NCBI GenBank assembly: GCA_021234155.1
Contig: JAJEKV010000006.1
Location: 28,779,746-28,843,745 of the forward strand
Length of the DNA stretch: 64,000 nucleotides
DNA from: Isoetes taiwanensis
Taxonomy: Eukaryota > Streptophyta > Lycopodiopsida > Isoetales > Isoetaceae
Direction of reading: 5' to 3'
The notes under the pieces are model-generated. The model saw only the letters and a list, made by a program, of their open reading frames with translations. It made no database searches and was not told where the DNA came from. Positions 1 through 10,788 of the stretch are shown in pieces; position 1 is the first letter of the stretch; every line of letters starts with the position of its first letter. The position numbers and the translations under genes were made by a program.

Positions 1-1108
1 TTTTCCAAATTCCTGTAATATCTAGGCTGCCTCTCCATGTCGATGACCCGGTTTGTCGTCGGCATCTTTGAGCTTACGTTTGTGACGACGCAGCACTTGG
101 GCGCTGGGCCTATCGTCCTTCTTTGGCTTGCGGGCAGTTTGTTTGGTCCTAGCCATTGTATGACATCGTCTGATTTGGAGCAGGGCGCCAAAAGATCGGC
201 TAATGAGAAAGAGCTCGTGGAAGCACGGGAGAAACCTAAAAAAATGAGCCTATGTCCCGTAATTTATAGGGTTTAATTTTTAGGGTTTGGTCGAATTAGT
301 CGTCTGGTTGGTTTGCTGGCGAAAGCCTCCTCATCTTGGGCAAAATTGGGGTCTTGTTTGGTCCTGCTTCTTCGAATGGCTCTAAGAGTGCGCGAGGAGG
401 GGGTTAGGTCGGGACCTAACTATGCTCTGGCGCACTCTTGGAGTCGTTGGCCTTCTCTGCTCCAACACATCCAATTTACATGTTGTTACCCACTAATTTA
501 AGTATTTTAAGCAAGATCCTATTATTACCTTTACTCTTTGAGTAATTTATAATCAATTTTCGAGGTCACTTTTAGGGATGACTCTAAGAGTGCGCGAGGA
601 GGGGGTTAGGTCGGGACCTAACTATACTCTGGCGCACTCTTGGAGTCATTGTTCCAAAAGTGACTTGTATTTAATGTTTTTCGATGTTTTAACATATAAT
701 TCTAGCTATTTCGAGCTTTTTGCTTAGGATTTCATCTTTTATTTTACCATTTGGGGTTCTTAAGGCCAAGTTCTAGGGTTCCTATGGGGTGACTACTCTA
801 TGAGTGTGCGAGAGGGCCATTAGGTCTGAACCTAACATGCTCCTGGCGTACTCTTGGAGTCATTGGCCAAAAGTGCTTGAAATTTAGTAGGATCTTTTTC
901 AGCGCTTTTTCGACTGTTTATTCTATCTTACCTATGTTCTCTATTTATCCTAATCTTAGATAATTACTAACTCTACCCCGGGAGAAAAAAAAAAATTTCC
1001 GCTACCCGAGGTTTGTGCTTGGGCTTTTACCTCCAAGACTGAATGTCTAGATGAGTTAGTTCCTATAGGATTTCGGTCAGTGCTCGATCCTGGTCTGCCA
1101 AGATCAGA
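1..1108 (-). mobile_element. Internal 5' leader of an LTR retrotransposon, cut by the window edge
   Basis: Read on the minus strand, this follows a complete LTR (1122-2690) and its primer-binding site, so it is the start of the internal domain running off the left edge. I see no credible gag reading frame. Its main structure is three copies of a nested inverted repeat (378-862). The small plus-strand ORFs here have no recognisable domain and are probably chance. Confidence 0.7.
378..862. repeat. Three copies of a nested hairpin in the retrotransposon leader
   Basis: Copies lie at about 378-445, 579-649 and 790-862. Each has an outer arm of the form CTCTAAGAGTGCGC that pairs with GCGCACTCTTGGAG, and an inner palindrome GTTAGGTC/GACCTAAC. 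Copies 1 and 2 are nearly identical. Copy 3 is diverged but keeps both arms. Spacing is about 200-210 bp. Because each unit is self-complementary it would fold in RNA from either strand. The position in a retrotransposon leader suggests an RNA-structure role such as packaging, dimerisation or translation, but that is inference. Confidence 0.75.
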
Positions 1109-1120
1109 GCTCTGATACCA
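1109..1120 (-). promoter_or_regulatory. Primer-binding site, tRNA-Met type
   Basis: The minus strand reads TGGTATCAGAGC one base inside the LTR end. This is the classical plant primer-binding site complementary to the 3' end of initiator tRNA-Met. It fixes the orientation of the element and identifies the adjoining LTR as the 5' LTR. Confidence 0.88.
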
Positions 1121-1121
1121 T

Positions 1122-2690
1122 TGTGACGGCCCCTGCTCATATACGATGCCCCGATCGTATACAAACTGGAGATCATCCCTCAAACCAGCATCTGCCCGCT
1201 GATGTGAGGCCGTCCACCTAACATCGGGCTCTCGATGGTGGCCAAGAACCCGACGGGGAAGAATGGACGTGTCATTCATCCTGTCTCCCTCGGGATCGAC
1301 CTAGCATCGGAAGCGTAAACAAAACATGAGCACATGACATCAAGCAATAATAACATACCCACCTCGAAGGGTGGTCCACCATATCACAGTAGCTGCATCA
1401 CACATCAGTACATCGACATGACATAGGGAAGATCCTACCCAGGCTCAGACTCATGGGGATCGACTGACAGTTTGGGGTCTCCAGATAGCAATGCAGACAG
1501 AATTCATGGCAAATGGATTTGGCTGGCATCGGAACATGGCCGTTGGGTAGTCCACTCCATCCGCCCCTCCTGTGCATACTTTGCGGATAGGTGAAAAGTA
1601 TTGGAGCCTCGGCAAGTAGCTTTTGCGGGTGAATAGCGAAGGGCTACTACTCTTGGGTTGCATCTCCCTAGTCCCGATGAGGCAGGAGGAGATCACTCTC
1701 CTCGGAAGGTTCATGCTAATCGCAGGCGAGCTAGAGAGCCACTTTCATTATCACGACTTGAACTCCTTTGGAAGATGACGCATCACCCCGCAGTGTCGAG
1801 CCCATACGCCCTCGCGCGAGTGCGGTGGTATTAGGCCTAGCTCACAACGCGTTCCCGACGCCGTTTACGCGGCCGGATCAACTGTGATTAGACAAGCCCT
1901 CCCCTTGTCGGCCCGGTCTAGCTCAGCCACCCACGGCCGAGGCGGGCTCTTATGCCTGAGCCGCACTAATTGGGAATTAATGGGCTAAAACTATGATCAT
2001 ACAACTACTTGGGCTCACGGGTCTCTACCCCCTTCCAGTACACAAGAGTGGTAGCATAGAATGTCACAATATCATCAAAGTAACTGAAAACAATAGAATA
2101 CATCTATTCTAATATACCTAATCATACATGGTTAGGTTCCTTTGTTAGTATCTATCATTCTTAGGCAGTAGGAAATTAGCCTATAGCTAAGAATGAACAC
2201 TAATCCTATGGAATGAGGGCTGAAAACTCGGATCTAACTATCGGATCAACCACTAACCGGCTTCTTGGCTGGCTCCCGCTCCTCTGAAGGCGTCCATGCT
2301 GCTGAATCTCGAGATTGCTGGCTTGGATCGAGCTGCTACTACGGAATGTCGGTTCCTCTGCTATTGTTCACGCGAGGAAACGTCCACTGCTGCTCCAATC
2401 CGACTTATGGGGGCTGGTGACTGAAAGGGTTTCCCTTTTAGGGTTTATGCCCTTTTATCCCCACGACTTTAGGGCTGGGCCCTGATTGGTCAATGGGCTA
2501 TTGCCACATGGCAAAAGGATATTATATTCACATGTGGCCTTAGCATGTGCAATATACTAGGTCACAAGGTTGTACCCTAGGGTACTACCCTTTTATGGTC
2601 GATGTGTACATGTCGTCTAAGTCGACATGTACTAGTGACGTGTCAGTATAATATACGTATTCATACCGTATATTATCCTGGAACGTCACA
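1122..2690 (-). mobile_element. 5' LTR (about 1.57 kb) of a minus-strand LTR retrotransposon
   Basis: The LTR begins TGTGACGTTCC (minus strand, from 2690) and ends GGCCGTCACA (at 1122), so its termini form the inverted repeat TGTGACG/CGTCACA. About 1.33 kb of it recurs in opposite orientation at 13760-15086. A diverged relative forms the LTRs of the element at 21712-35227, sharing the ends and a central block around the phrase TTGGGAAGGGGGTAGAGACC. The outer end abuts TAACA, which matches the duplication beside the copy at 15086. Confidence 0.88.
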
Positions 2691-2695
2691 TAACA
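2691..2695. repeat. Target-site duplication TAACA (partner at 15087-15091)
   Basis: Five bases directly outside the 5' LTR. The reverse complement, TGTTA, lies directly outside the 3' LTR end at 15086. A 5-bp duplication is standard for LTR retrotransposon integration. Confidence 0.72.
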
Positions 2696-2950
2696 TTTTT
2701 GATGCCCCCATAATGTTGAGCTACATAAACAAGAAGTCACCTTGGAAAACCGTATTAAAGTCATAGAGGAAAGAGAGGCTAGAGAAATGGCCTTAAGAGG
2801 AAAGATAAAACATTATAACCAGATGAACCAGGGCAGCTCAGCCTATTTAGAGTAGCCAAGAATAGAATGGTGAACAACTCAATTACGTCTATCACTACCA
2901 ATGAAGGTAACTCGTTTCAAGGAGGACGAACTCTATGCTTCCATTAAAAA
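2696..2950 (+). pseudogene. LINE ORF2 fragment, region between endonuclease and RT
   Basis: A plus-strand frame reads ...ELHKQEVTLENRIKVIEE and continues with a charged helix and a short block ending near FKEDELYASIKN. This has the character of the linker between endonuclease and reverse transcriptase in plant LINE ORF2 proteins. The fragment starts exactly at the LTR target duplication. Its likely upstream partner is the endonuclease fragment at 15092-15840, which ends at the matching duplication. It contains stops and a frame change. The LINE assignment of this piece alone is moderate and rests partly on that context. Confidence 0.45.
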
Positions 2951-2952
2951 TA

Positions 2953-3660
2953 ATTCTAGAATGGGGCTCGCATGAAACCAACAAACCGCCCGATAGATAG
3001 ATAGGCTTCTCATTCATCTCAGCAGATTTTCTACAATGGTGGACAGTGGGTAGCCGCACACATGCGAACTACCCACGAAAAACAAAGGGAAAATCCAATT
3101 ATATCATTTGGACCCCAAAAAATACAATGCTAATAGATGAGTGGCTGATGTACCTGCCGAAAGCTTATCACCGGGATTAAAAAACCCCGCCCTTTCGGGT
3201 TTTCGAGGAAAAACCCTAGTGATAAGCCTTCGGCAAGGGGCTTGGACAAACGTAAGGCATAGAAATCGCTCCAAAAAAAAAACCCTCGCATGGAGAAGTC
3301 GAAACAGATGCCGCTCGCCAACCTGTACCTGCACATCACCAACACAACAACGCAAACATACCAGAATAGCATCACTCAGGGGGTGGAAGAAAAACATGAT
3401 AAACAGAAATTTGCACAATACAATAAACAAAGAAGGGCGGGAGGGTGGGTTCAAAGAGAATAAGGTACTGCTGAGAGAAGAGGAAGCGCCGATATGCAGA
3501 ACCGCGCCTAAAATAGCAAAACCCTAACCAGAGAAGGCATGCGCCGCATGCATGCATGCAAGATCGCCCCATCCTAGAATGTCGATCCGATGTCTCGGAT
3601 CGATGCGATTCTAGAATGGGGCTCGCATGAAACCAACAAACCGCCCGAATACCAGAGAAC
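2953..3660 (-). mobile_element. Compact repeat joining a 5'UTR-like region to a LINE-3'-end-like module
   Basis: On the minus strand, from about 3650 downwards, there is a leader resembling a plant 5' UTR (pyrimidine-rich, with GGTTAGGGTTTTGC). It runs directly into a short module reading LENPKGRGFLIPV near 3210-3165 and ends near 3110. A similar module, LENPSGRGFF, ends the element at 10510-10640. The flanking segment (TTCTAGAATGGGGCTCGC and the following bases) occurs at about 2953 and again at about 3610. It may be an internally deleted LINE or a chimeric non-autonomous element. No intact gene is visible. Confidence 0.35.
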
Positions 3661-3990
3661 TTCCTTATCAAACTAGAAGCGAGGACGAAGGTCACAGGAC
3701 GAAGGCTAAAGAAGGGTCGAGGCCGAGAAAGGACATGCCACAGCATGACAGAAACGCCAAATGGGCCAAACCAAGCAGGAAGAAGCCCCTCCCCTGCTTG
3801 GAAACAATTCAAAGAGAATAAGGTACTGCTGAGAGAAGAGGAAGCGCCGATGAGACGTTGATGCAGAACCGCGCCTAAAATTGCGAAACCCTAACCAGAG
3901 AAGGCATGCGCCGCATGCATGCATGCAAGACATGCATGCTCGCCCCATCCTAGAATGTCGATCCGATGTCTCGGATCGATGCGATACAAT
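3450..3990. repeat. Direct repeat of about 160 bp, two copies
   Basis: The block starting TTCAAAGAGAATAAGGTACT and ending with GATCCGATGTCTCGGATCGA occurs at about 3450-3604 and again at about 3811-3984. The copies differ by small insertions (an extra GAGACGTTGAT, and an extra ACATGCATGC in the CATG-rich part). Each contains a CATG microsatellite and the palindrome GATCCGA..TCGGATC. This is a local duplication of the compact repeat above. Confidence 0.8.
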
Positions 3991-4141
3991 TGATTTCTTC
4001 CTCGGAGGTAATAAATGATGGTCATTTAGGCACCCTAGATGATGCAAAAGTCATTTTCGTTCTTAAAAAAATGGAGAAATAAAAAACCCTGGCCCAAATG
4101 GTTTGCCTCTAGAATTCTGTAAGGAGGACTTTATGAATTTC

Positions 4142-4232
<91 letters not shown>
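4142..4232. repeat. (ATG)n trinucleotide microsatellite, about 30 units
   Basis: An uninterrupted run of ATG/GAT of about 90 bp. It is open in several frames but has no coding context. It lies just downstream (minus sense) of the LINE RT remnant. 4233-4558 holds nothing recognisable beyond probable LINE 3' sequence. Confidence 0.95.
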
Positions 4233-4233
<1 letters not shown>

Positions 4234-4558
4234 ATCGAGCTTCGTGTGACCTAAAAAGGTCATGAAGCTATTGTACATCTAACTATCTATGTATTTTCAA
4301 CAATGATTGACGATGTTTCTCGACTTCCAACATGAAAGGCCCTAACTTTATAGCTTCTAGATGTAATAAAGAGAAGAAGTTAGCCTGTTTGACCTTATGT
4401 TTTTCTCTAATATCACTCATACAAGTCAAGGAGACATGATTCTCATCTTCAATCTATCTGTTTTCACATAAACAACATGTCTGCTCTTCTCGCAAAATGC
4501 ATTCCCACCTTCCAGTTTCTATTCTCAACCTATGTGAGCTTCCCCTGTACCTCTCTAT

Positions 4559-5650
4559 TATTTTCCTAATCCATGGCTACGACACATTTAAATAATCTTG
4601 CTCTACATAAACTATTATTAGATTTACTTCCCTTTGATAAAATTCCATCTTTGACCCCTTATGTTGCCACATTTTCACAATTGAATGTATCGAATTCCTT
4701 CTGCAGTGTCTGACCAATCACATACTTCCGTCCCCCATTTGCTTGCCCAACACTTAACATCATTGTACCAGGCTTTTTCAAAGATTTGTGTTGCTCTGAA
4801 TTTAGCTCTTTAAGTCTATTTTCATACACTCGTGTCTGATATAGAGCTTCTGCCTCTAGGGGAAGCATCCACTTGTTTCTTAGTATCCACTCCTCTTGCA
4901 AGAAAAGCTTAAGCACCCCTTCTACTTTATTCCATGTCTTTCCTCATATTGCAGGTCCTCAAATAGGGCATCCATATAAGACAACGACTTGAACCAACGT
5001 GCGAAAGGACATTTTTTTCAAATCCCACGCATGCAAGCTCGCCTTATGGTAGTGTGTCCATATATTGTAAAGGGCTCTTTTTCCCCCTGATATCCTTTTG
5101 AAAACACATATTTTCCAGCTGTAGTTGGCACTAATATCTAGACCCAAATATTTGTAAGTATCTACTAGCTCTAGCTGCCCATGATCATAATAAAAATCTG
5201 TTTTTGTAACAGTCCCAAAAATCATGCATTTTGATTTCGATAGATTTACCTTCATACCTTTATCTTGACAAAAGAGCTAACTCGCTTAGAATTCTTACAA
5301 ACCTTTTGGAGTATTTGATATGAGACGATATCATCAGCATATAGCAAAAATTGAATAAGATAGTTTTCTATCTGTGTCCTTGCATGTCCTCTTGTCCGTA
5401 ACCATTCCTCTAGAGAGTCTATATAAGCCAAAAGGATGGGGGATAATGGACATTCCTATTTCACATCAACTGTGCTCTTTACCTCTTCAGGAATTTGGAC
5501 TGATTGCTTAGCAATCACCTCATCATGCAATTGTGCTACAGCTCCTCCCAATGATTTTGGAATGCCTAAACCCTTCATTCTCTCTCCTAAGCTAGCCCTT
5601 GGGGCAGTGTCAAATGCCTTTGAGAAGTCATTAAATGCTAAGTATAATGC
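4559..5650 (-). pseudogene. Non-LTR (LINE) reverse transcriptase remnant
   Basis: Read on the minus strand in several frames, the pieces follow RT order. First AFNDFSKAFDTAPR (about 5640), the conserved F.DFSKAFDT motif. Then the catalytic motif LLYADDIV near 5345, then MKVNLSKSKCMIFG and YKYLGLDIS (5255-5110), the motif D/E region. Next comes VVVLYGCPI near 4960, then a C-terminal region with LPLEAEALYQTRVYENRL. A TAG stop breaks the frame just before the YADD region, and there are further frame changes and stops. The catalytic Tyr-Ala-Asp-Asp is intact. The family is a LINE RT. The clade is not settled, though LYGC followed by LPLEAEA suggests an RTE/jockey-like type. Confidence 0.8.
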
Positions 5651-5654
5651 TCTC

Positions 5655-6120
5655 TTTTTTTTTTTTGAAGAACTGTGTCATCAATATATTAAAAGAATGG
5701 TAATGTTACAAAGCAAGTGAGGAGGAAGAAGAACTACCCCAAAGAGACAGCGATACCTCGACACTCCATAACAAACTCACAGAAAAACTGCAACTCTACT
5801 GCTGTATAAACCGACCATCCCCATCTACAACACCTAAGAAGTCCCGCCAAATGGCAAACTTCCGCTATATTAATCCTGGGAACACCAGAAAGCTTTGTAC
5901 TTGAGTCGAGGAATCAGAGAGGCTGCAGGCTGCTGAATCCCCTGAAAGATCCACAACCGCCGCCGCTTCCAAATCAGCCACACCAACCAAGCCACGCACA
6001 GATGCAAGGCTTGTTGCAAAGAGCGGCCAAGCACCAGGATACACATGAAGCAGCAACTGCTGGCTAGTCAATCTCACCTGAAACAGAGCCCTAACCCAAT
6101 CCCAGGCAGCCTACTCTCTT
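5655..6120 (-). mobile_element. LINE 3' end with poly(A) tail, inserted into the LINE RT remnant
   Basis: A T-run at about 5658-5669 is a poly(A) tail on the minus strand. Upstream of it (minus sense) is an open stretch rich in Leu/Val/Ser (MRLTSQQLLLHVYPGAWPLF...) and an untranslated tail. This architecture suits the 3' terminus of a second LINE, truncated near 6120, that landed in the older RT fragment. No diagnostic domain is visible, so the class call rests on the tail and context. Confidence 0.42.
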
Positions 6121-6171
6121 GGCCACTTTGCTCGCTCTATTAGTGTCCAAAGCGTTAGAATGTGATTGTAA

Positions 6172-6444
6172 GTGTTATGTTGCTTTCTAAAGGCTGCTCA
6201 TGCAAAAGCTTTAATGTTGGAACCTCTACTGAATGTATACTTCCAGACAAAGTTTTGTTATGAAATCCAAATAGACTCCCAATACGTTTTGCAAGGAACT
6301 TTTATTGTTCTCAAATACTTTACAACAGTATTTGTCAAATATAAGTTTGAATCCCATGTCTACCAGTTGACTGACAGAGATTAAGTTCCTTACAATATTT
6401 GGAACTGACAGTACATTATGTAGATTGACCACTTTGCCTTCCAA
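6172..6444 (-). pseudogene. Ty1/copia gag-pol fragment before integrase
   Basis: The minus-strand frame includes LHNVLSVPNIVRNLISVSQL followed by MGFKLIFDKYCC. This is the conserved segment between protease and integrase in Ty1/copia polyproteins (V.YVP....NLISVSQL). It is only about 70 residues, with no other copia domain adjoining, so it is a short relic. 6445-6590 holds nothing recognisable. Confidence 0.7.
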
Positions 6445-6591
6445 GTAAAAATAACTTACTTACAAACTGTGCCAAACAAAAAGTATATCTCAACAACCGA
6501 GTACGTCTCATTAGCAAGAGACTATTTCTCGTCAGCAAAGAGAAGGGGCTGATGAAACTGGGCAGGGGGCAACTTCTCCTTCCCATCCTCT

Positions 6592-6976
6592 TTGAGAACT
6601 CCAGATGGCTTTGTATTCCCTTCTCTACCTACATTATCGGAGGTTAGGGCACAACAGTTACAAAGAGCAGAGGAACATGCTAGAATAAATGAAGTGCATG
6701 CAAGAGAGTTGCTGAGGCTGAGGGCAATGGCAGAAGTGGCCAGGAAAGAAGGTGTCACAATTACAGAGGTTCATGGAGTTGCATGTGACATGGGCCCAGG
6801 TTGTTGCCCGCAAGGGGCGGATTACGAGGATGTTGAGGCTAATTTAGACGCCAAATAGTTTGATGCCGATTGGCCAAGCAGAAGAGCAGGCAAGTATAAA
6901 GCATACGACTGCAAGATCCGTGAAGTCCGAGCTAAAGCTATGGGTCCAAGTGAAAGGAACGATGATAAAAAATCAT
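6592..6976 (+). pseudogene. Unidentified ORF with one in-frame stop
   Basis: This reads as protein but I do not recognise the family. An N-terminal charged amphipathic helix (EVRAQQLQRAEEHARINE... then LLRLRAMAEVARKEG) is followed by a Cys pair (GPGCCPQGADYEDVE), then TAG at 6856-6858 where the frame continues as FDADWPSRRAGKYKAYDCKI. The TAG could be a CAG to TAG change. A related-looking frame continues to about 7160 (VYYEIVKGEPVNYASRKW). It may be a transposon accessory ORF or a host gene relic. Confidence 0.4.
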
Positions 6977-7246
6977 GAATTCAGCAAGACATTTGCCAAA
7001 CAAGTGTATTATGAGATTGTGAAGGGGGAGCCTGTAAATTATGCTAGCAGAAAATGGAAAGGAAGCGGTAGTAGCAACAGCAAGAGAGTGAAGCAGATGA
7101 ACGATTCTGAAAGCACCTTGGGTGATGAACCCGTAACTATAACTTATTTGCTCCCAAATGCTATAAAACTGTTTCATGCCAAAACATGAAACTCTAATTT
7201 ACATATGAATGACAATTAACCAGAAAACACCTACTTAAATTCTTAC

Positions 7247-7473
7247 CTCCAATGTCTCCATCGCTTCTTTAAGAATCTAATGATATCCATCTCAGTCACT
7301 CCATCACCTAATTGGTCATGAATATATTTCAAAGTCTTCTGAAGATGGCGTGGTTTAATCTCTTTGAAGTGTTTATCCACTTCCCTGCAGTAAGTTTTCA
7401 AAGCATCTGCCGCTTTTTGTTCGAATTCCCGTCCGGCTTCACCCCTCAATAATTGTCTCTTATAGAAGCACAC
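7247..7473 (-). CDS. Exon-like ORF, unknown protein
   Basis: The frame reads RGEAGREFEQKAADALKTYC, then a basic helical segment (VDKHFKEIKPRHLQKTL) and ends ...RFLKKRWRHWR at a donor-like GTAAGA. The composition looks coding (Lys/Glu-rich, helical) and its edges fit splice sites. I do not recognise it. Similar orphan exons follow on the same strand at 8440-8695 and 10789-11167, so these may belong to one broken minus-strand gene. Confidence 0.35.
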
Positions 7474-7697
7474 TTGAATTTTGAATTACTTTGTTAGAAA
7501 GTGCAGAACCAGCAAATGCAAAGCCAGCAAGCAAAACCAGTTTGTCCTTGCGGTCAATATAGGGCGACAAAAACATAGAAATTGTGCAATTTAAAAGTGC
7601 TTTGCAGGATTAAAGTAAATGGAGATATTAAGATTGGCCAAATATGTTTTTTCTGTTACCATTTTGTTGCACTTCAGATCTAAACCGTAGTTTCTAA

Positions 7698-8361
7698 ATG
7701 ATAATAGGTCATCCTATGTATGAGAAGCTAAAACAGAGAAGTCAGCAGTTTGTGTCTCGTGATGTGATCAGATCTGTGGAAAGCAAACACAAGATTGCAG
7801 GAGGCTCAAAAATCTATCTTAATGATTCTCCATTGACAACTAGATGCTTTGTTCATTCAGGCACATCTATAAAATGGTCTAGATGTGCGGATACTGTAAG
7901 AATAAATAAAAACAGGACAGTCACTTTTAGCAGCCAGGCTTCTGTCTCAGAAGAACAAGATGCAGTTGACAGTGTCTTCATGTAAGGCAGCACAATTAGT
8001 AAAAGCATTGGCCAACACAAAAATAAGATCCGCTATTGTTGTTTCATTTTTTTCAGCAAACCATTTCAGTTTATGATCATGAAGATGAGGTATATGTTGC
8101 AGGAGGTGACTCAAGGCAGCACAATTTGCTCCAGGAGGAAGCAGCCTTGCCTCTATAGGAAGATATGGCATGAGGCAAACTAGATGGCGGATTGTAGAAG
8201 ACTTAGACAAAGTTAAGACTGGCTGTGTTGAATTCTTTGTTGGAAATGAATTTTGGATTATGGATGGCCATAGCAGCTCTAGGACTATATCTGCCATATT
8301 GCCTGTAGATGATTACTATAATCATGGCCAGGTGTTGAATGTGAACATTATATCTCCTTAG
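7698..8361 (+). pseudogene. Two exon-like plus-strand ORFs, unknown protein
   Basis: The first piece (7698-7985) begins MIIGHPMYEKLKQRSQQFVS and ends EEQDAVDSVFM. After a TTTTTTCAG acceptor-like site near 8058 a second piece reads QTISVYDHEDEVYVAGGD, changes frame once near 8160, and continues MRQTRWRIVEDLDKVKTG to a stop at 8359-8361. The wording is protein-like (aromatic/acidic alternation) but no family is recognised. A competing minus-strand ORF overlaps 7947-8297, so strand is uncertain. Confidence 0.33.
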
Positions 8362-8439
8362 CCTACAGTTGGGACTTCAAGAGAACAAGCTACAAGAAGT
8401 ACAAATTCTGCTGCGCAAGTAAACCAAGTAAAGACATAC

Positions 8440-8695
8440 CTCCGAGTTAGATAATTTCCGAAATTGCACATTGTATGACAAGTTAATCTCAGTGGTATTT
8501 TTCTCAATATCCGCATGGGCCGGATAAGGACCTTCACCATCTGATTCATCTTCCTCTGCAGATGATGACGAAGCACTTAAGACAACATGCTGATCTAAGA
8601 TAATCAAACTGGATGATTTTCTCTTTGCTCCTTGTTTTGATGTTTCAGCCTCTGGAATATTGGAGGAATCAGCTGACCGTCTACAACGCTTCAAC
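8440..8695 (-). CDS. Exon-like segment with Ser/acidic low-complexity tract, unknown protein
   Basis: The minus-strand frame is bounded by a CAG acceptor at 8696 and a GTATGT donor at 8439. It reads LKRCRRSADSSNIPEAE, a basic patch KQGAKRKSSS, then SASSSSAEEDESDGEGP. The basic cluster plus acidic Ser tract suggests a nuclear protein, but the family is unknown. It may join the exons at 10789-11167 upstream and 7247-7473 downstream. Confidence 0.42.
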
Positions 8696-8984
8696 CTGGA
8701 AAAGGAATAAAAACATGTAAATAAGAGATGCATAAGCAGACTGCCTTGGCTGTCTGTTTCTATCTGTGCCAGACTTGGCTCTTCCTTTTGCTCATCTAGT
8801 GCAGCAGGGTTTGAAGTTATTACAGATCATATTGGCTTATAAATAAGAGGTTTGAGCAGGGAAGCCTTGGTGAAGGATTATGGTACAACAAAGAACAGAA
8901 GTCTCATGCAATAACTCTGGTCATGTAGGTTGTTTGAGCTTTCTGATGCTGAACAACAAATTAGAACTTCTCCTTGTCATCCAT

Positions 8985-10210
8985 TGAGGCAGAGGGCAGG
9001 ACGGACCCAATGACAGGCTTGTAAACCTTAGAATGTTGACCACATAGCTTCAACCAAAATGCAATAAGTGCAATGCGTCCAAAAGATGCATATGGAGTTA
9101 AACAGGCAGAAGACTACCCTTTTGTACATTGCCATGCTATTCCTTTATCAGAATATCCCCACTCACTATATATCAAGACAGAAATTGGTGAAGAGAAGCA
9201 AGATGTACCAAAGAAGAAAACTTGATTACATATAATGCACAGTCATTATAATGTGTAACCTGAACGTTGAAGGTGATTATCTGGTCCATAACATACGAAA
9301 AGAATCAGAAACCACAAAGTCAACTCCTAATGTGATTATCCTGTTTGCTCGTGAGATTTTTATTTTAAGTCGTGTATTAGAACAATCCCTGTGTTGTGCA
9401 TTGTGATGTCCTGCAGTCATGGAACTACCTCTGAAAAGAATGCTATTCTAAAGAGAGACCAAACTTATTAAGCTCGACAACTCCTAATGTGATTATCCTG
9501 TTTGCTCGTGAGATTTTTATTTTAAGTCTTGTATTAGACAATCCCTGTGTTGTGCATTGTGATGTCCTACAGTCATGGAACTACCTCTGAAAAGAATGCT
9601 ATTCTAAAGAGAGACCAAACTTATTAAGCTCGACAACTATTATCTATAAGAATGCCTGCAATTTCATTGATTGACCTATAGTACTAATGTCAAATTAGCC
9701 ATCTGTATTATTCTCCAGAAGATGCTTTATGTGATGAAGAAGATTCTTTATGTGATGAAGAAGAAAATGGGTTGGCAACAAAGCTTAGGAATGAAATAAG
9801 TCTTTTTATAGCTTTTGCTTGGCGAACATGTATGTGTATGGCAGACGGCAGGACAGACCCAATGACAGGCTTGTAAACCTTAGAACGCTGACCACATAGC
9901 TTCAACCAAAATGCAATAAGTGCAATGCGTCCAAAAGATGCATATGGAGTGAAACAGGCAGAGGACTACCCTTTTGTACATTGCCATGCTATTCCTTTAT
10001 CAGAATATCCCCACTCAATTTATCACAGTACAGGAAATTGGTGAGGAGAAGCAGCAGTCAGCCAAAGAAGATAACTTGATTACATATAATGCACAGTCAT
10101 TATAATGTGTAACCTGAACATTGAAGGTGATTATTCTGGTCCATAACATACGAAAAGAATCAGAAACCACAAAGTCAACTCTTAATGTGATTATCCTGTC
10201 AACTCCTAAG
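8985..10210. repeat. Nested segmental tandem duplication
   Basis: A block of about 340 bp beginning near GCAGGACGGACCCAATGAC occurs at about 8995-9345 and 9848-10190. Inside the interval, a 157-159 bp unit (starting CAACTCCTAATGTGATTATC, ending TATTAAGCTCGA) is tandemly repeated at about 9320-9478 and 9479-9636. The phrase AGTCTTTTTATAGCTTTTGC also occurs at about 9799 and 10208. I see no gene in 8700-10500. Confidence 0.85.
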
Positions 10211-10509
10211 TCTTTTTATAGCTTTTGCTTGGCGAACATGTATGTGCTGTGTTTGAGGTTTTAATGGGGTCCATATCTCATGCATACATATCTAACGCAG
10301 GCATGTAGGTCTAACATTAGGCAAGGGCGAGGCAAATCTGCAGGAGCTGCTTTGATCTATGAGATGCATTATTAAATTGGCCATTGTACGGTTATGGGCA
10401 AATGGAAGCCACCTATAGATTTGCATGTAAAAGAAACTAGAATATACTACAAAGCTTTACATTGCATATCTAGAAGCAACAACAAGATTCCAGCAAGAAA
10501 AAGAATAGA

Positions 10510-10640
10510 ATAGAATAGTTTTTTAGCGTCCACGGAGACCAATTGGCCTATGGGACCCAAACAAAAAGAGGGCAGCAAGCGTATTACTGACAGAATTAAA
10601 AAACCCCCGCCCCGAAGGGTTTTCGAGGGAAAAAGAGAAA
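10510..10640 (-). mobile_element. LINE-3'-end-like module with ATTCT-type tail
   Basis: On the minus strand the sequence reads LENPSGRGFF, then ALFLFGSHRPIGLRGR and a stop, followed by a tail of repeated CTATT/ATTCT. The GGTTTTTAAT-GAAAACCC core matches the module at about 3165-3215. A short ORF end plus a simple-repeat tail is typical of a 5'-truncated non-LTR element. No enzymatic domain is present. Confidence 0.4.
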
Positions 10641-10788
10641 TTCATTGACATGACCATAAAGGAAGCATAAAATAAATCTGTGGGCTTGGAAAGTAGCGAA
10701 AGAATACTAATTTCTTTAGTCATTTAATTCCTCATACAATAGCTTTACATTGCAGAAAGAAAGAAATTAAAGAAAAAAACCTTGTTAC

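Noticed and set aside
4063-4278. ORF containing poly-isoleucine
   Set aside because: Produced by translating the (ATG)n microsatellite.
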